Shown: positions 11,001-23,768 of the stretch, one piece after another
How positions within the stretch are numbered: position 1 is the stretch's first letter
Layout of the letters: each line of letters opens with the position of its first letter
Assembly: GCA_002197995.1 (NCBI GenBank)
Contig: NGZR01000009.1
Coordinates: forward strand, 124,001 to 188,000
Reading direction: 5' to 3'
Length of the DNA: 64,000 nt
DNA from: Gaeumannomyces sp. JS-464
Lineage: Eukaryota; Ascomycota; Sordariomycetes; Magnaporthales; Magnaporthaceae
Translations under genes and position numbers: made by a program
Notes under the pieces: model-generated
Told to the model about the DNA's origin: nothing
The model's input: the letters and a program-made list of their open reading frames with translations, nothing else
Databases searched by the model: none

Positions 11001-14000
11001 CATTTGCGCCGCCACGTGCGTCTTGCCATTTGCCAAGTGCTGCCATCCGCCCAACTTGAACGAGAGGATGTGCTCGTGGCTGGTCAGAATAACACCGCGC
11101 GTGTCGCGCGTGTTAAGGTGCAGCTTGGCATACAAGTCTAACATGTCGGACGTGGTTTTTGTTCTGCGCGAGAAGGGAATGTGTCGAACCGTACGGCCAA
11201 CGAGGCTCCCAGTCGGGCCTGAGTGACCTGTACCGTAGCCATAAGCAGCGCCTTGGGGACGATCAGGCGCACGAGAGCCTCCCCATCGGCAAGGGCAGCC
11301 ACGACCATGGGCACGATGACCGAAGTCTTTCCCTTGCCCATGTTCATCTGGAGAACGCTGTTCTGGCCCGAGGCTGGCGCGATGATGGCCCGGGCGACGT
11401 CGACCTGGTCCGGCCGGATAAGCAGGTCGCCGTCGATCTCGAGCAGGAGCCAGTCGGTGAATTCGTGATGGGGCGACCAGGATTGATGGCCTGGGTTGCT
11501 GAGCTTATCGTTCAGCGCGCGAGTGTTGTTCCGCTGGATCGCGCGACGGAGGCGCCCGAGTCGCTGCAGAGCCGTTAACTCAAGCCCGTACTGCACTATA
11601 GCTTTCTTCATGGCTGAATCGCAGCGGCTGGTCTGCAGGCATGACGACGATCGTAGGAGTGCGAGCACGGCTGCTTTGGTGCAGGGCCACATGGCTCCCA
11701 GCTGAAGCCAGACGGAGCGAGCATCATCGGCAGCGAGCGCATCGGCAATCTCTCTCAGATGACCCACGATCACACGACGGCTTTGCTCGATGCTCCGATC
11801 TATGTCCGTAAGGCTTGGTGCTTCGAGCTCCTTATCGGAAGGGCGAGGCGCCTGGCCCACGCCGGCTTCGAGAGCCTCCAGGCTTTGGAGGAGGTCATTG
11901 CCATAGCGTTGACGTAGCTTGTTGCCGATTACCGTGAAGTTGTCAAGGATTTTGCGCAGTTCTGTGGTTTCGGTGCAAGGGGGGCCAGCAGCGCCCTTCT
12001 GAATTTCCCGCGGCGCAGTGCCCTGCCTGCCTGGTGTCAGTGAAGCTGGAGTGGTAAGCACGGGCCCGGGCTTGAGCACGAGACCCCAAGCTGAGGAAGG
12101 AACGACGGCGTGCGGCAGCTGGGGTTGGTTCGTGATCTCGACGCTCGTCCATTTGGCCAGCCTGGCAGCGTCGCGGGGACCTTGGTGCAAGTCAAGAACC
12201 GCCTGCGCCCGATTGACAAAGTCGGCAAGCGCATCGTTGTCCCGCCTGCGCTCCCAGTCTGCGGCCAACTTCTCGAGTGCCAGGTCGCAGTCAAGCACTG
12301 ATTCGGCGCAGCCAGCCGTCGAAAGCTCCCAAGAAGGTGCAGGCCACTGCTCCATCAACCGCCTGCAAAGTTGTGCTGTCTCCTGCTCGCATAGAGCGTT
12401 GTGCTCCTCCTCAGTGCGGCCGGCCGCGTCGAGCATTCCAGGCTTACCCCTCCGGCCTCTCGAACATGTCCAAGCAGAGCACGCCGAGATGGTCAACTTC
12501 TTTAGCTCCCTAGAAGAAGGTCGGCCTCGAGAGCGGAAGTCATTGAAGTGGCCGCGCTCCGGTGGCTGAAGCTGCTTCAGCTGATCAATGCAGGCAAATG
12601 CCGCTAGTGAGTGGACGACGTTCATATCGACCGGACCAAACGCCAGGAGCCCGAGTCGAAAGATCACCGAGCTCTGCTGCTGCTTAACATCGACTGTCTG
12701 GCAGAACCGCACGAGGTGTCCCCATTTCTCCTGTATGGGACCATCGGTCTGGTCAATAAGTGGCGATGTGTCAGGACCCGTCGAGACGCCCTCAGGTAGT
12801 GGCGGGAACCCTCCGATCGGGTTGCTCTCGTCCCAAAACTCGAGCATCGCCACCAGCCTGCTGCTCATGTGTAGCCCTGCACCTCGTCGGACGATGAGGC
12901 GGGCCGCTTCAAACACCTTTGCAGCTTTGTGTGTTATGGAGCGGTTTCGAGACGTGTACGGTACCAAGTCATCTCGACCAGCATTGTCATCACTGGTCCT
13001 GCCCGCGTTAAGAGACGGGCGCTCGTACAGCCGCCGTTGCACTTCGCCGCGAAGGTCGAGGTGCTCTGCTGGCCGAGACAGACGCGACTCATTCACAGTC
13101 TGTACAGCGGCAAAGTCACCGAGACGGTTGGACTTTTCAATTATGTCGTGAAGAATGGCCCAATAGCCATCGTGCTGGATCGTTGTGGTCAGGTCGTCGC
13201 TCCACGTCACCCTCTGGATGCGCTTCAGCTTTGGCGGATAGTACTCCCTGTCGGGAAGCAACCTCGAAAATTTCTCGAGGAGCAGTTCCCAAGAAGGGCT
13301 GATGGGCGTCCACGGCTGGGCAGTGCCCGAGCTGAGGATTGCGAACGCCTCCTCTGTCCCAGTTCGCCCCGTCAGCGGATCGGGGAGGCAGAAGGATGTT
13401 AAGCCATGGCAGAGTGCCTTGACAAGGAGCAGGCGTGGTTCCGGAGCACACGTCAGCCGGCCCAGGATAGAATCGATTACGAACCGGCCATAATTTTTGG
13501 CGTTGAACATGCGTACTTCCACATGCATTCCGTTTCTCCTCCAGCAGGGCTCGCCCAGCGGCAAGAGAATGCTGCGCTCCCGGGTAGCCACGTCTCGCAC
13601 GACGATCTTGCTCGCCAGACCGTACCAGGTGCCGGCGTCCTGGTCCGGGTTAATCTCAGCCCCGAGCTGTCTGCAGTGGAGACGGCCGTCTTGGTTGACG
13701 TAGAAAGAAAGGTCCAACCGCCGCATGTCTATTGCGAGCTTTGCTTTCGCAGGCTGGTACACAGTCAACCCGTCGGACCGCTTAAAATGCGACAGGATGC
13801 TGTTGATCGAGCCAAAAACTCCTGAGAAGGGGTCTACCAGGGTTACGGTGCCACGAAACGCCTGCCGTCTAGTAACATTGAGCGTCCAGTCACGCGGCCT
13901 CTTGTACCAAATCTCTGGCTCGCGCCGAATCTCGAGACAGCCGCTTCCCAGGTTGAGCCAGTGTACACAGCCTTCCACCAGCTCCAAGGGGAGGTCAAAG

Positions 14001-17000
14001 GCGGAGTTCGGCCGGCTCTCATTGGTAAAGATGCAACGGGGCACGAGCTGAAGGCGACCATGTTTTGATATCGACCGAATAACGACGTTTTTCTGCTGAT
14101 CCAGGCCGAAATGCACCTTTTGGTCGTGAATGCGGGTTGCCAGTCGGTGGGTCATTCCGTGCATCCCCGACGGATACGTCAGGAGATTCTGGTTGCCAAA
14201 CAGGGCCTTAACATCCGGGCTGTTGCGGATCTCGCGGGGCAGTTTCCCACGGGCCTTCCCGTTGACCAACAGGTGGCCCTCGACGAAGTTGCAATGAACG
14301 GCCTGGCTGGAGCCGAAAGAACTGCGACTGCTACTGTCTTCCTGCACCGACGTGCAGCCGACGGCCCAGCGATCGTGAGAAGCGAGGATCTTCCACGAGG
14401 AAATGACATTGTCGTCGCTGGGAGCGTCGCTTGCGGCCACTAGCCTTCCTGACCAGCTGGCATCGACACCTCTGCCGACGGCGGCAGGATGGGCCACGAC
14501 GGATCGTCGCAGAAGAGGTGCGAGGTGGTATGCGGCCTTAGCATCACGCATAAGCGCATGCTTTTCCACGGGAGGGAGCTGCTCGATGTCGACACTAATG
14601 CTTCCCTGCAGGGCCACAGATGCCTGGATCCAGAATGCCAGCTGCTCTGGCTTTAAGGTGTAATCTCCGTCGGCTGCCAAGTCGGCATACAAGTCAAACG
14701 TGCGCCGGCACAGAAGGCCTGCCCACAAGCAATACCCCAACGCCCGCTGCGCTGCGCCCGCGTCTGTTGTTGTGCGGACTTGCTCGCCAAGCTGGACGGT
14801 CCACCCAAGGAGAGCCTTCCTCGCCATCTCGAGAAGCGCCTGCGCACGTTGGCGTCCTGTATCATCTGGGGCCAGTTGGTAGATGCGCAAGCCCAGCGTG
14901 ATGAGCAGCTCCATACACTGGTGCTCCCTCCAATTTGTCAGGATGCTGATCATGCGCTTCTGGATGTACTTTAAAAGCCTCTCGACAAATCCGGGGTCCC
15001 TGAAGCATACGTGCACCTCCCGCAAAACATTATCCCCCAGTCGCGGGCCGGCCTGGATGGCCAGCTGGGACATTAGCTTTGTTGTGTCCTCGCTGCTGAA
15101 GTTGAGGCTTGACGAGCCGAGCTGGACCAGCACCTGGGCCCAGCGGCGAGTCGTGCCGGATAACAATTCCTGGTGCGCAGCAAACTCGTAGCTCGATAAG
15201 TCGGGTGGGCACTCGCTCCGGTTTGCCTGGACCTCGTAGGATAAGGGTCCGTTGACATGTGGTGGTGGGTGACAAACTGTCGGTAACACTGTCGAACGGA
15301 GTGCCCGAGGGACATGAACGCCGCAAAGGTGCTGTAGCGTCAACACCTCGGTCAGACCCTTGACCCAAATCTTGGAGCCTCGGTCGTACAGCTCGAATCG
15401 GGCGCCTAGGGGGAGTAGCACGTCCTGCTTGGCCACTTTGCCTTTGGAGAACTTGTAGTGCGTATCGGTGAAGCACTTGATAGGGGACGCAAGCGTGATC
15501 TTTTGGGTCCGACCAGTCATATGCTGCCTAAGCGGTGTTTCCTCCAGCAGCTTCTCCGGCTCCTTGGAGACTATGGTCCGACTAGGGTGCGCAAGCGTGC
15601 TGAGGATTCGCCAGGTCGCGTCCCGGTAGATAGCGAGATGGGCCGGGATGACCAGTTCAAACAGCACAGTCGAGCGGGCCGGCTCACGCTTGGGGAGATG
15701 TTCCTCGAATACCTCGAGTGTTAGGCGTTTCCGAACCCGCCCGTGCCAACACCTTTTGCAACCTCGAACGTCTCGCTGGCCATCGACATACGAGCACCGG
15801 CAGGTGCCATTGGAGAACTCCGAGGTATGCTTGTCGTACTTATGGCAGAGATTGGTCCACTCCAGCTCCTTCTTTCGCTTTCGAGCGTCTGAAACAGACT
15901 GGACGTAGACACCATGGGCTTGCGCTGCAGTCGATTGCGACGTATAGCGAACTGCAAGGGATTTCTTATCGACAATTTGAAAGATATCGCCGAGGCGAGC
16001 TTCCGAGCGTCGACTGTCCAGGTAGGTCTGCATCTCCTGCAGGCGGCGCATGTCGCACATGTTGGGCAGCTGAAGGACGTCAAACATCTCGGGCTCAAAG
16101 ACAGGAGCATAGTCCTTGAGCAGTGGGCACGCCGTAATGGCAGCCTTATCGAGCTGTGTCCATAGGTAAAAGACCGCCAACGCCCTGGAGCTCTGGTAAA
16201 CGGGATCTCCATCGTACAACGCACCCGTACTTGCGAAAAGCTCGTCGATTAGCTGAGCAATATGCTGGCATTGCGCCTCGATGCTTAAATGCGACATCGC
16301 CGGCGCTTTCTGGCCACTCTCGATAGCGGCAAAATGGAAAGCCTTGTCGGTGAAATCTTGGGCTCGCTGGATAGCCGCGTCGAGCGGACGAGGGAGCTCT
16401 AGCGACGGGGCAGCGGCTCGGGGCGGGGCCTGGAAGGCCAGCAAACTGTCCATGTACGCCCCGCTGTTGGGTAGAGAGAGCCGAAGAGAGCTTTCGTCAG
16501 CGTAGCTGGGGAGTCGTGGGGTGACGAGCTTCGTCTTTTGCTTGAAAAGGCCCCAAGCCTTCTCGACCTGACTGGTGGCACCTTCGACAGCGCTTCGGAC
16601 AAGATGGCGGATTGAGGCCAAGTGAGCTTTGCACGCCTCTATGCTTGACGGCTGCGTCTGCTCCAAGTCCATCTCTAGCTTAGCCATACGCCGACACAGC
16701 TTAGCTCGGAGGGCGATGGTCAGGTCAGGCGGGAGCGGACCAGCCGAGTCCTTCAGGAGCTGGGCCAACAAGACTGCCATGAGGCACTTGTATGCAAACC
16801 GGCCCTTGCTCTCGCCAAGGACCAGGGCCAGCTGACGCCTAGCCGCAACGCGGAGGACAAGCCAAAGGGGCAGTCGACGCCAGGGTTGGTTGGAATCTTG
16901 CATGTTCACGTCGTCTCGCACGTGCTTCCGCAGCAGCCGCGGCGGCTGCCTGGCTTCGCCAACGGCCTCGAGTATCGACATCAGCATCTCGGTGACGAGC

Positions 17001-17685
17001 GCAGGGTCGGACGTGTCGCGCTCCTCGGCGACCAATTGACCGGCCTTGGTCGCCTGCGCCTTGAGGGTGCGAAGCGACTCCACGCTGGCCTGCTCGAGGA
17101 AGGTGACCAGGCACTGCTGGAAGCCAGGGTCGTGGAAATCCTTGGGGGCGAGGCGGCACGAACGTCCAGGAAAGTCCCATTCGAGCACTCGCGGGGTGGC
17201 GAGGACGGCGGTGGTTGTCGGCGAAGCCTCGAAGCCCTCGATCACGATCTCCTCGTCACCGTTGCTGGTGGTCATACTGGTGTCAATATTGCACACAGGG
17301 AAGACCGTAAGGAGATACAGCGCTTGATCAAGAAGTCCAGATGGCGACAAACTTACTAATTCTTCTCGGCCCAGATAAGAAGGGCCGCGTTCTGAGGGGC
17401 GAGATGGAGTACGAGCATTTGGCCGGGCTTGAGTTGTTGGAAATGGGCGAGCAAGACGACCCGATCGAGGCTCCCCGACTGGTGCAGCACCTGGCAGGCG
17501 TCGAGCGAGGCCTGGAGCGTCCGAAAGGCGTCGGACCAGGGAGGTTGCGCGTGCGAGGATGTCGTATAGCAGCCATCACTCATCCGAGAGAGCACGTCGT
17601 ACGAGACCTGTGCCTCGTCCTCGTCCGGTCCCCCAGGCACCCTAGGAGGGAGGACGAGGTGGTTGAAGACGGCACGCAGAGCCAT
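8028..17685 (-). CDS. giant DUF6606/DUF3638/DUF3645 protein, four exons, helicase-like ATP-binding motifs
   Basis: One gene of four exons encodes about 3,140 residues. Exon 1 (17685-17357) starts MALRAVFNHLVLPPRVPGG, the DUF6606-type N-terminus. Introns are 17277-17356, 9403-9483 and 8544-8629, all with GTAAG donors. The C-terminal third holds a P-loop, NMGKGKTSVIVP (about 11322-11339), matching the DUF3638 core, and a Walker-B-like YFDEAHTRG (9572-9583), followed by MRLRQLGTTQAVVF, typical of DUF3645. It ends with WILWSPSTETALIVIPEE in exon 4. These proteins are often annotated as ubiquitin hydrolases, but I see no classical Cys protease motif. The motifs fit an SF2/DEAH-like nucleotidase instead (inference). 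Lesions: frame changes near 11195 and 10690, and an in-frame TAG at 9686-9688 just before DDRAWVHHRDE. Flanking sequence on both sides of each lesion remains family-like. Function is unknown. Confidence 0.85.
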
Positions 17686-18692
17686 TTTGGCTGCTACGGC
17701 TCGCTGAAAGTCGGTGGCTGTGTTGATTTGCCAGGTGATTACAAGAAGTACAGCAAGTGGTAAAGTGGGTTGGTTGTGGGAGACAAGCGCCGTATCAGAC
17801 GGGAGGGCGCGTGAACGGAAGATGGAAGGTGTGGGAGTGGTGTGGGTGGGAATCCAAGAGCGACCGCACGGGTAGAAAAAGAAAAGAGGAAGAAAGAAAT
17901 AGAAACCCATGGCAGACATCAAATTTTTCCAGGCAGCAAGGCAGGTCTGGAGCCGGGCCAGCGTGAGGACGAGTTGAGGACGGAGTGAGGGCAAACAGAC
18001 CCACGACGGCGGAAGGCTGCAGGCCCGGTCCGTGCTGTGCTCCTTTCTCCGTTCTTATAATCACATGGCAACGCTACACAACCCGCAGCCGGAGCAGCCG
18101 TTAAAGATACGTCTAGAAAGCTACCCAGTTGCTAGTCCCACCACCCTTGGCCGTATCAAAGTCCAACAAACGCCCGTCACCTCAACGCAGCTTCTAGCTT
18201 ATTTGGAATACGGAACCCGAAAGGCCACTGCCGCAAGCGACGCGCCGTCTATGGTAAACTAATACAAGCAACCAGCCCTTGGTGAGCGGGTATAAGCCTC
18301 ATATGAGCTTGGTGTTGAGGTTGTCGTATCTTAGCTCCTGGAACGGGTGGTCACGTCGGAGGTTATCCTATTTGTTAGAATCCAACCGAGAAGACCGTCT
18401 CCCAGGGCCGCCGCCTTTTTTCCCTCCGGCCCAGTCTCCCAGTCTTAATGGCTTGAACTTATTAGCGGTTGCGCAAGCTTGTAGTGCCCAGGTGGCGTTG
18501 TGGCTGAAAGGTTAAGGAGGTACTTTCGGCTGCGAAGAGCTCACATGGCGGGCTGTCGGTTTGCCTTAAAAAGCGGAGATAATTCATCTAACCTTGCCTT
18601 AGATGTATAAAGCAGCAAGGGACGGTCAAATAGGTGTGTGCTGACTTCTCCTGCATCGGCGCGTCCTCCCCACCCGTCGAAGAAAGCACAGC
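17686..18692. other. divergent promoter region
   Basis: Lies between the starts of the giant gene (-) and the 2EXR gene (+). I see no convincing coding sequence. A tRNA-like string near 18498 was rejected (see the rejected list). Confidence 0.5.
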
Positions 18693-19596
18693 ATGGCTGC
18701 GTCGCCAACAATCCCGGTCTTGCGTAACGATGGCCCAGGCTCTTCGTTTGCCCCATTTCCCAAGCTCCCACCGGAGCTCGGACAGCGGATTTGGGAAATA
18801 TCGATGCAGTATCACCGCATGATGATAATCACCATGAAAGAGCCTACCGTCGCCCTAGGCGATGTGCTGGCCAGCACCTTGGGGCGAGGGGTGCACAGCA
18901 AGCAGCTGCGCGTAAGTCGCGAGTCCCGTGCCGCCGCGCTCCGCTCGTACCGCGTCCACATCCCTATCCGGTTTCGCAAGTCGACGAACCCATTCGAGCT
19001 TCCCGGGATTCGAGGGACGCTCTACTTCAGCCCCGAGGACGACATGGTCGAGTTTCGATTTCCGGCTATAGGGAGGCGTCCTCGGGATGCCCAGTAGGCG
19101 AGTTTCTCGTATTCATCAACAGTTTGAAGGCCCACGACCCGCGGCGCGTTGGGCTTCTTAACCTGGTCGTCAGAAACCAAGCAATTCAGGAGATCTTGCT
19201 TGCCTCCCAGGCGCTCACGACCGAAATAGCCGTCGGCGACGCCTTGGCCGAGTTTGCGGAGACGCTCTCGCGACTGCGACGAACCATATTAGCGTCGTTG
19301 TTATCGGAGGGAAGCACAGGTTTAGCCACGCTATGGCAGCCAGCGGCGAAATGCTGCGCTTCGACCTGCTCGTCCGAGATCCGCGGCCCCTGGCGCGCGA
19401 GTATTTTAAGTCCGCGACAATTCAAGGGGACGTATACACGCGCCTGATGCGCGTTTGGTGGCGGCTGCTGATGGAGGTGTGGGGGATCGGCCGCCGAGAG
19501 AATCAACCACCGACGCAGGAATTGGTCCTGTTGCGCGCATACCCTTTCCCACCGACGTCCTGGGAGAGCCGGGGCAGGGACCAGCAGGCATGTTGA
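18693..19596 (+). pseudogene. 2EXR-domain protein gene, frame broken twice
   Basis: The ATG at 18693 opens about 300 codons spread over three frames. The N-terminal block FAPFPKLPPELGQRIWEIS matches the 2EXR domain found in large paralogous families in Pezizomycotina, whose function is unknown. After GTLYFSPEDDMVEFRF the frame changes at about 19040-19095. The next block (EFLVFINSLKAHDPRRVGLLN) changes again near 19310-19330, before EMLRFDLLVRDPRPLAREY and WWRLLMEVWG. The stop is at 19594-19596. I see no canonical introns at the breaks. The order of blocks still follows the family, so it may be one intact gene with two base errors, or a decayed family copy. 2EXR genes are often non-essential and duplicated, so I label it broken without being sure. 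Confidence 0.65.
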
Positions 19597-21907
19597 GAAT
19601 GTCTGACCTGACGAACCAGTGGCCGCAAGTGGCCGCAGCTGGCCGTGTCTCGGCTCCTCTAGCCTTGGCTTTCCTTGTCCGTTTTGAAGACCTGTCACGA
19701 CAAACAAGATCGATATCACCAGACGAGCCTCGGGTTCCCAGAAGTCCTTCCTCCACCCTTGCCAAATGTAGGTTCGGAAAGGAATTTTGCTAGAAAAAAA
19801 CAGCCAATCTGATATACCTCAGTAAGCCGTCAAGCTTAGCTGTGCCGCAGTGGCGGGCTTACGGCGTGCTGGGAAGGATCAATTCTTTGCACCATTCAGT
19901 CTCCACATTTACAGGCGTGCGCCTCGTTGCACAGCCGATTGCGCAACGAGCTAATCGTTCCTCCAGGGGAGGTCGCATCGAAAGGACCAGGCAGGCGCAT
20001 TCAAGCTCAAGCTCCCGTCAGTCTGGGGCCGACCGATTCCTTCCTTTTCCTGTCAGTCGGGTCCGAAGGCGGCGTGGTGGGGGCCGAATCGGTTGGAGCT
20101 CAGGGCAGGGGACCCCGAGTCAGCCTAGCCTGACACTGACACATGGATTGATGCTCTGGCCTCAACTGCCACGCTCAGGACACTGGCTGCAAGAAATTGA
20201 GCACAGAACCAACAACAAGTGCCCTGGTCTGGCGATCCCATCATTGCACGCAACATGGAATGAGTCTAATCAATTTCCTAGGATCCCAAGGGAACGCCGC
20301 AGGCGAGACTCGATCTTTTGGAACGCACCGACCGCCATTGCCGACGGTGTCGCGGGGCTTTTGAGGGAAATAAATCTAGCCATGACGCCCGTCTGCGGCA
20401 CAGCTCGAAATGGCCGTCGTCGTCGTCGGCTGGCGGCTTGGCCACACTCCTCCCTCAGTTCCCCTCCCGCCATCTCGCATTCGTAAATCTCCTCCACTCA
20501 CGTCTCTCGGGCAGGCGGGCGATGGCCCCGGCGCCGGTCGGGTACACGGGGCGAGGGGGGTCACAATGCTTTTGTGCGCGACACCGAGGTCGACAGCCGA
20601 CAGAGCCTCCTGGCTTCGTTTGGTGGCAGCCTGGAACCGCGATCAATCTACTGGCCTAGGACAGATGCGTGCTAGGCCGGCAGTGAGCTGCTAAGTTTGG
20701 AAATCCCGCCCAATAGTGCCACCGCAGGCTTTTCATGGCCCGCCCGCCCGCCCACGTTGCACTGGCCTGAGGGTGTGCCGTGCAAAATGCCCGTTGGCTG
20801 CCCACCCGGGGCTCTCGCTGCTTGTGGCTCTTTTGGCATGCAGCCCGTCTTCTGCGCTGTGCCCAGCCAATCACCGCATTTTCGTAACTCTCACTCCCAC
20901 CCCGTGATTGGGTCCTGTGGGGAAGGGGAAGACCCTTTGGGAGGGTGGTGCGTGAGAGCGAAGGTCTCGGCGGCAGTCTTGTCCTTCGCTTGTCCCTCGC
21001 ACCCACAAGCCGGCTTTTTTTTTTTTTTTTTTTTCTCTCTCTCTCTCCCTCTCTCGCGGTGACAGCACAGAAAGTTGGGAGCAACTCCCTGGCGATCTCG
21101 CTCCCGACGCTCTGGACTTGCTTCAGCTGCTCCTCCTGCCTGTCCCCTGTCATTCCCTGCCCCTTCAAGTTGTGCCGGGCGCTGATCTGACCATCACCCA
21201 GGGCATGGAGGTGATCGACCTGCCAACATCATCGCGATTCAGCTTCATGATCCGCAGTTGCGCGCCATGAAGAGTTTCACGGCCGATGCACTGGCTGCAT
21301 TTTGCCTCAAGTCTCAGCACCACCACACGTTGTGCCGCTGTTTCTACGTGGCAGAATCCTCTCGCGGGCGCCGTCCCACAGCCTTACACGACACATGAGA
21401 TGTCCTGCATCGAGTGGTTACATTGGCAGTGTCCGTTGGTTGCAAGTGTGGGCTGCCGCGACAAGGTCTCAGCCATTAGCCATCGTGCCCCCCTGCAACC
21501 CTGCGCATAAGCAGTGTATTACACTCCACCACCCTCGCTCCCCTCCTCCCTCTTATCTGGAGCGTCCGCTCCGAGGGCCCCGTTCTGCCCAGCCCGTTTT
21601 TGTTCCGCGCGAGGGGTGCATCTGTTGATCACATCTTCGTCCATCGCATCGACCCAAGGGAGGAAGAAGAAGAAAAAGAAAAGGAAAGGAAAAGAGAGAG
21701 AGCAGGGAAGCCACCCACGTTTTGGGATCGCAAAAGGGACCTTGCACCTCTATAAACGACACCGGATACCTGCTTGCGTTTCCGCCTGACGGGACAGGGA
21801 TAACGATCAGCTCCTCCTGGCCGGGCCACCTTCAGCGACCAAAGGACCCAAAGTCGGTTGCCGCCAACCACCTGCCTCCCCGATCATCCATCCCAAAGAG
21901 AGCTGCA
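19597..21907. other. 2.3 kb without a recognisable gene
   Basis: No ORF here has recognisable domains. The region holds a strong pyrimidine tract (see 21015-21056) and an A/G-rich run at 21661-21702, and probably includes the promoter and 5' leader of the membrane-protein gene at 21908. Confidence 0.5.
21015..21056 (+). repeat. poly-T then CT repeat
   Basis: Twenty T residues (21015-21034) followed by CTCTCT...CCCTCTCTC. Such pyrimidine tracts are frequent in fungal promoters and 5' leaders. Here it lies about 850 nt upstream of the ATG at 21908. Confidence 0.8.
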
Positions 21908-23768
21908 ATGATGCAGCGAGCCGAGCTGGGCGGTGCTCTCACCGCCGCCGCCTTGCTGGGAGCACTACTGCCATGCGCCGTCGACGCAACGCTTCTCGGA
22001 AGGGAGAGAGATATGGTCCAGAAGATAGAAAAAGTCCATGTCACCATGGTCCACGAGCTTCATAAGCGCGAGCTGCGATGCCCGGCTGGCAACTTCATGT
22101 GTGCCGAGTCGCTAGGCGGCGCATGCTGCCCAGACTCATACGCCTGCGCGAAAGACCACTGCTTCGCAACCACGGCTGGCGGCGGCAGGACATGTGCTAG
22201 CCTCAAGGGGTACTACCCTTGTCCCCTCACATTGGGAGGGAATTGCTGTCCCGAAGGTTGGTCCGCTTGTTAAACCGCTTGATTGTGCGACTGGTCTGAC
22301 CGTTGGAATTCTTGGGTAAACAGGTTATATATGTCAGACCGTGGGATGCGGCGTACCGGCGGGCGCTACACTGCCAGACCTTCCTTGTCCCACTGGCATG
22401 TTTAGCTGCGCTGCCAGCCTTGGTGGCGGATGCTGCCGCAACGGCATGGGCTGCGGGCAAAACCAGTGCACTTCGACGGATCCTAAGACGTTCACTTTCA
22501 CCAAAACAGATACTTTGACCGAAAACTCTCGGGCCACCACTAGGACGACCACGATAACAACGATATCAATACCGCCGTCGCCCACCGGCCTCCCAGATGG
22601 TACCACCGCCCTCCCGAAACTATTTGTCACGGCGTTGGACAAGATCCAGCCGTCCGAGGTTCCCACCGGGGGCTCGGGCGGGCTCACGACGGCGCAGATC
22701 GGCGGCATTGCGGGCGGCGTCGGCGGGCTGCTTATCGCCGTCCTGGCCGCCACCTTCTTGATCATGCGGCGGCTCAAGCAGACACAGCAGGCGGTAGACG
22801 AGTCCCGTCGCGGCTCGTCGGCCGCCACGAGGACGAACCGATCGCACAAGCACATGACGCAGTCCTCGTTCGGCGGCGGCGTCGCCGGCTACCCCAAGCC
22901 CACGCCGTCGCAGATCGATGCCATGGAGTACGATGACCTGCTCCAGAGCAACGCGTCCACGGCGCTGCAGACGCCCATGCAGAGCACTGGCGCGCCCGCC
23001 TCCACCATCGGAGGGCGCGTTTCGTCCGAGATCACTCCCTCGTCTCGGCCCACGCCCAACCCGGACGGCCGGCACACCAGCATCAGCGGCGATTACTTTG
23101 ACATGCCCGAGGCTGTACGGAACGGGGCGTCGAACCCCCGCCACTCGGTAGGGATGAGCACCAACTTCAGGTCCAGCATGGACTCGCAAGGCACCGCGGC
23201 AGCGGCCGAGATGATGGGGTCGCTGGGCCCGCCCGCGCCCCTGACAGCCGCCGCCATCGCCCAGCAGCAGCGCGCACAGCAGCAGCAGGACAGGTCGCGG
23301 CGTCACCACAGCAACAGCAACGTCAGCGTCCAGTCATGGGGCAGCCACGAGCTCGCGAGCGACAACGGCCTCGGCTCGCCTGGCCTGCCCGCCGAGCTGG
23401 TGGGCCAGGGTTCGCACGCCTCGGAGCTTCCCGTCGAGCAGACCAGCAGCGAGCTCGCCGGCAGCAGCGTGCCGACCCAGCAGATCAGAAGGCGGTCCAC
23501 TGGTGACGGCGGCAGTGGCCCCGGACCCGTGTCGCGGCCCCCGGCGACGTACCAGAGGGCGGCGGCCACGGGCAACCTGGACGTCGTCAACGAGTCGGCC
23601 GCCGAGATTCACGGCTACTACGGTCCCCCCGATGCCGTATCGGGCCAGACGGATGCCGGGCTCGCAAATGCCCCGACCGACCTCAGTTCGCCCGTCACCG
23701 TGCCCTTCCAGCAAAGCCAGTCGCCCAACTCCCCTGGGAGCGACCCGAGCAATCCTCTGCGAAAGTAA
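21908..23768 (+). CDS. cysteine-rich, single-pass plasma-membrane protein, 597 aa
   Basis: Two exons (21908-22256 and 22324-23768; intron GTTGGT...CAG) encode about 597 residues. The start MMQRAELGGALTAAALLGALL is a signal peptide. The ectodomain carries three spaced cysteine motifs of one pattern: MCAESLGGACCPDSYAC, CPLTLGGNCCPEGYIC (rebuilt across the intron) and CAASLGGGCCRNGMGC. A Thr-rich stalk (TTRTTTITTIS) follows, then one membrane helix (GGIAGGVGGLLIAVLAATF, about residue 245) with a basic MRRLK stop-transfer. The cytoplasmic tail of about 330 residues is low complexity, rich in Ser, Gln and Pro. The architecture recalls fungal cell-wall sensors such as WSC proteins, but the cysteine motif is different. 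I recognise it as a fungal surface-protein pattern without a known function. The alternative upstream ATG at 21722 would bury the signal peptide. Confidence 0.85.

Noticed and set aside
18490..18570. tRNA-like string (GGCTGAAAGGTTAAGG) resembling a Leu/Ser A box
   Set aside because: No B box (GGTTCGANTCC) at a suitable distance and no acceptor-stem pairing seen.
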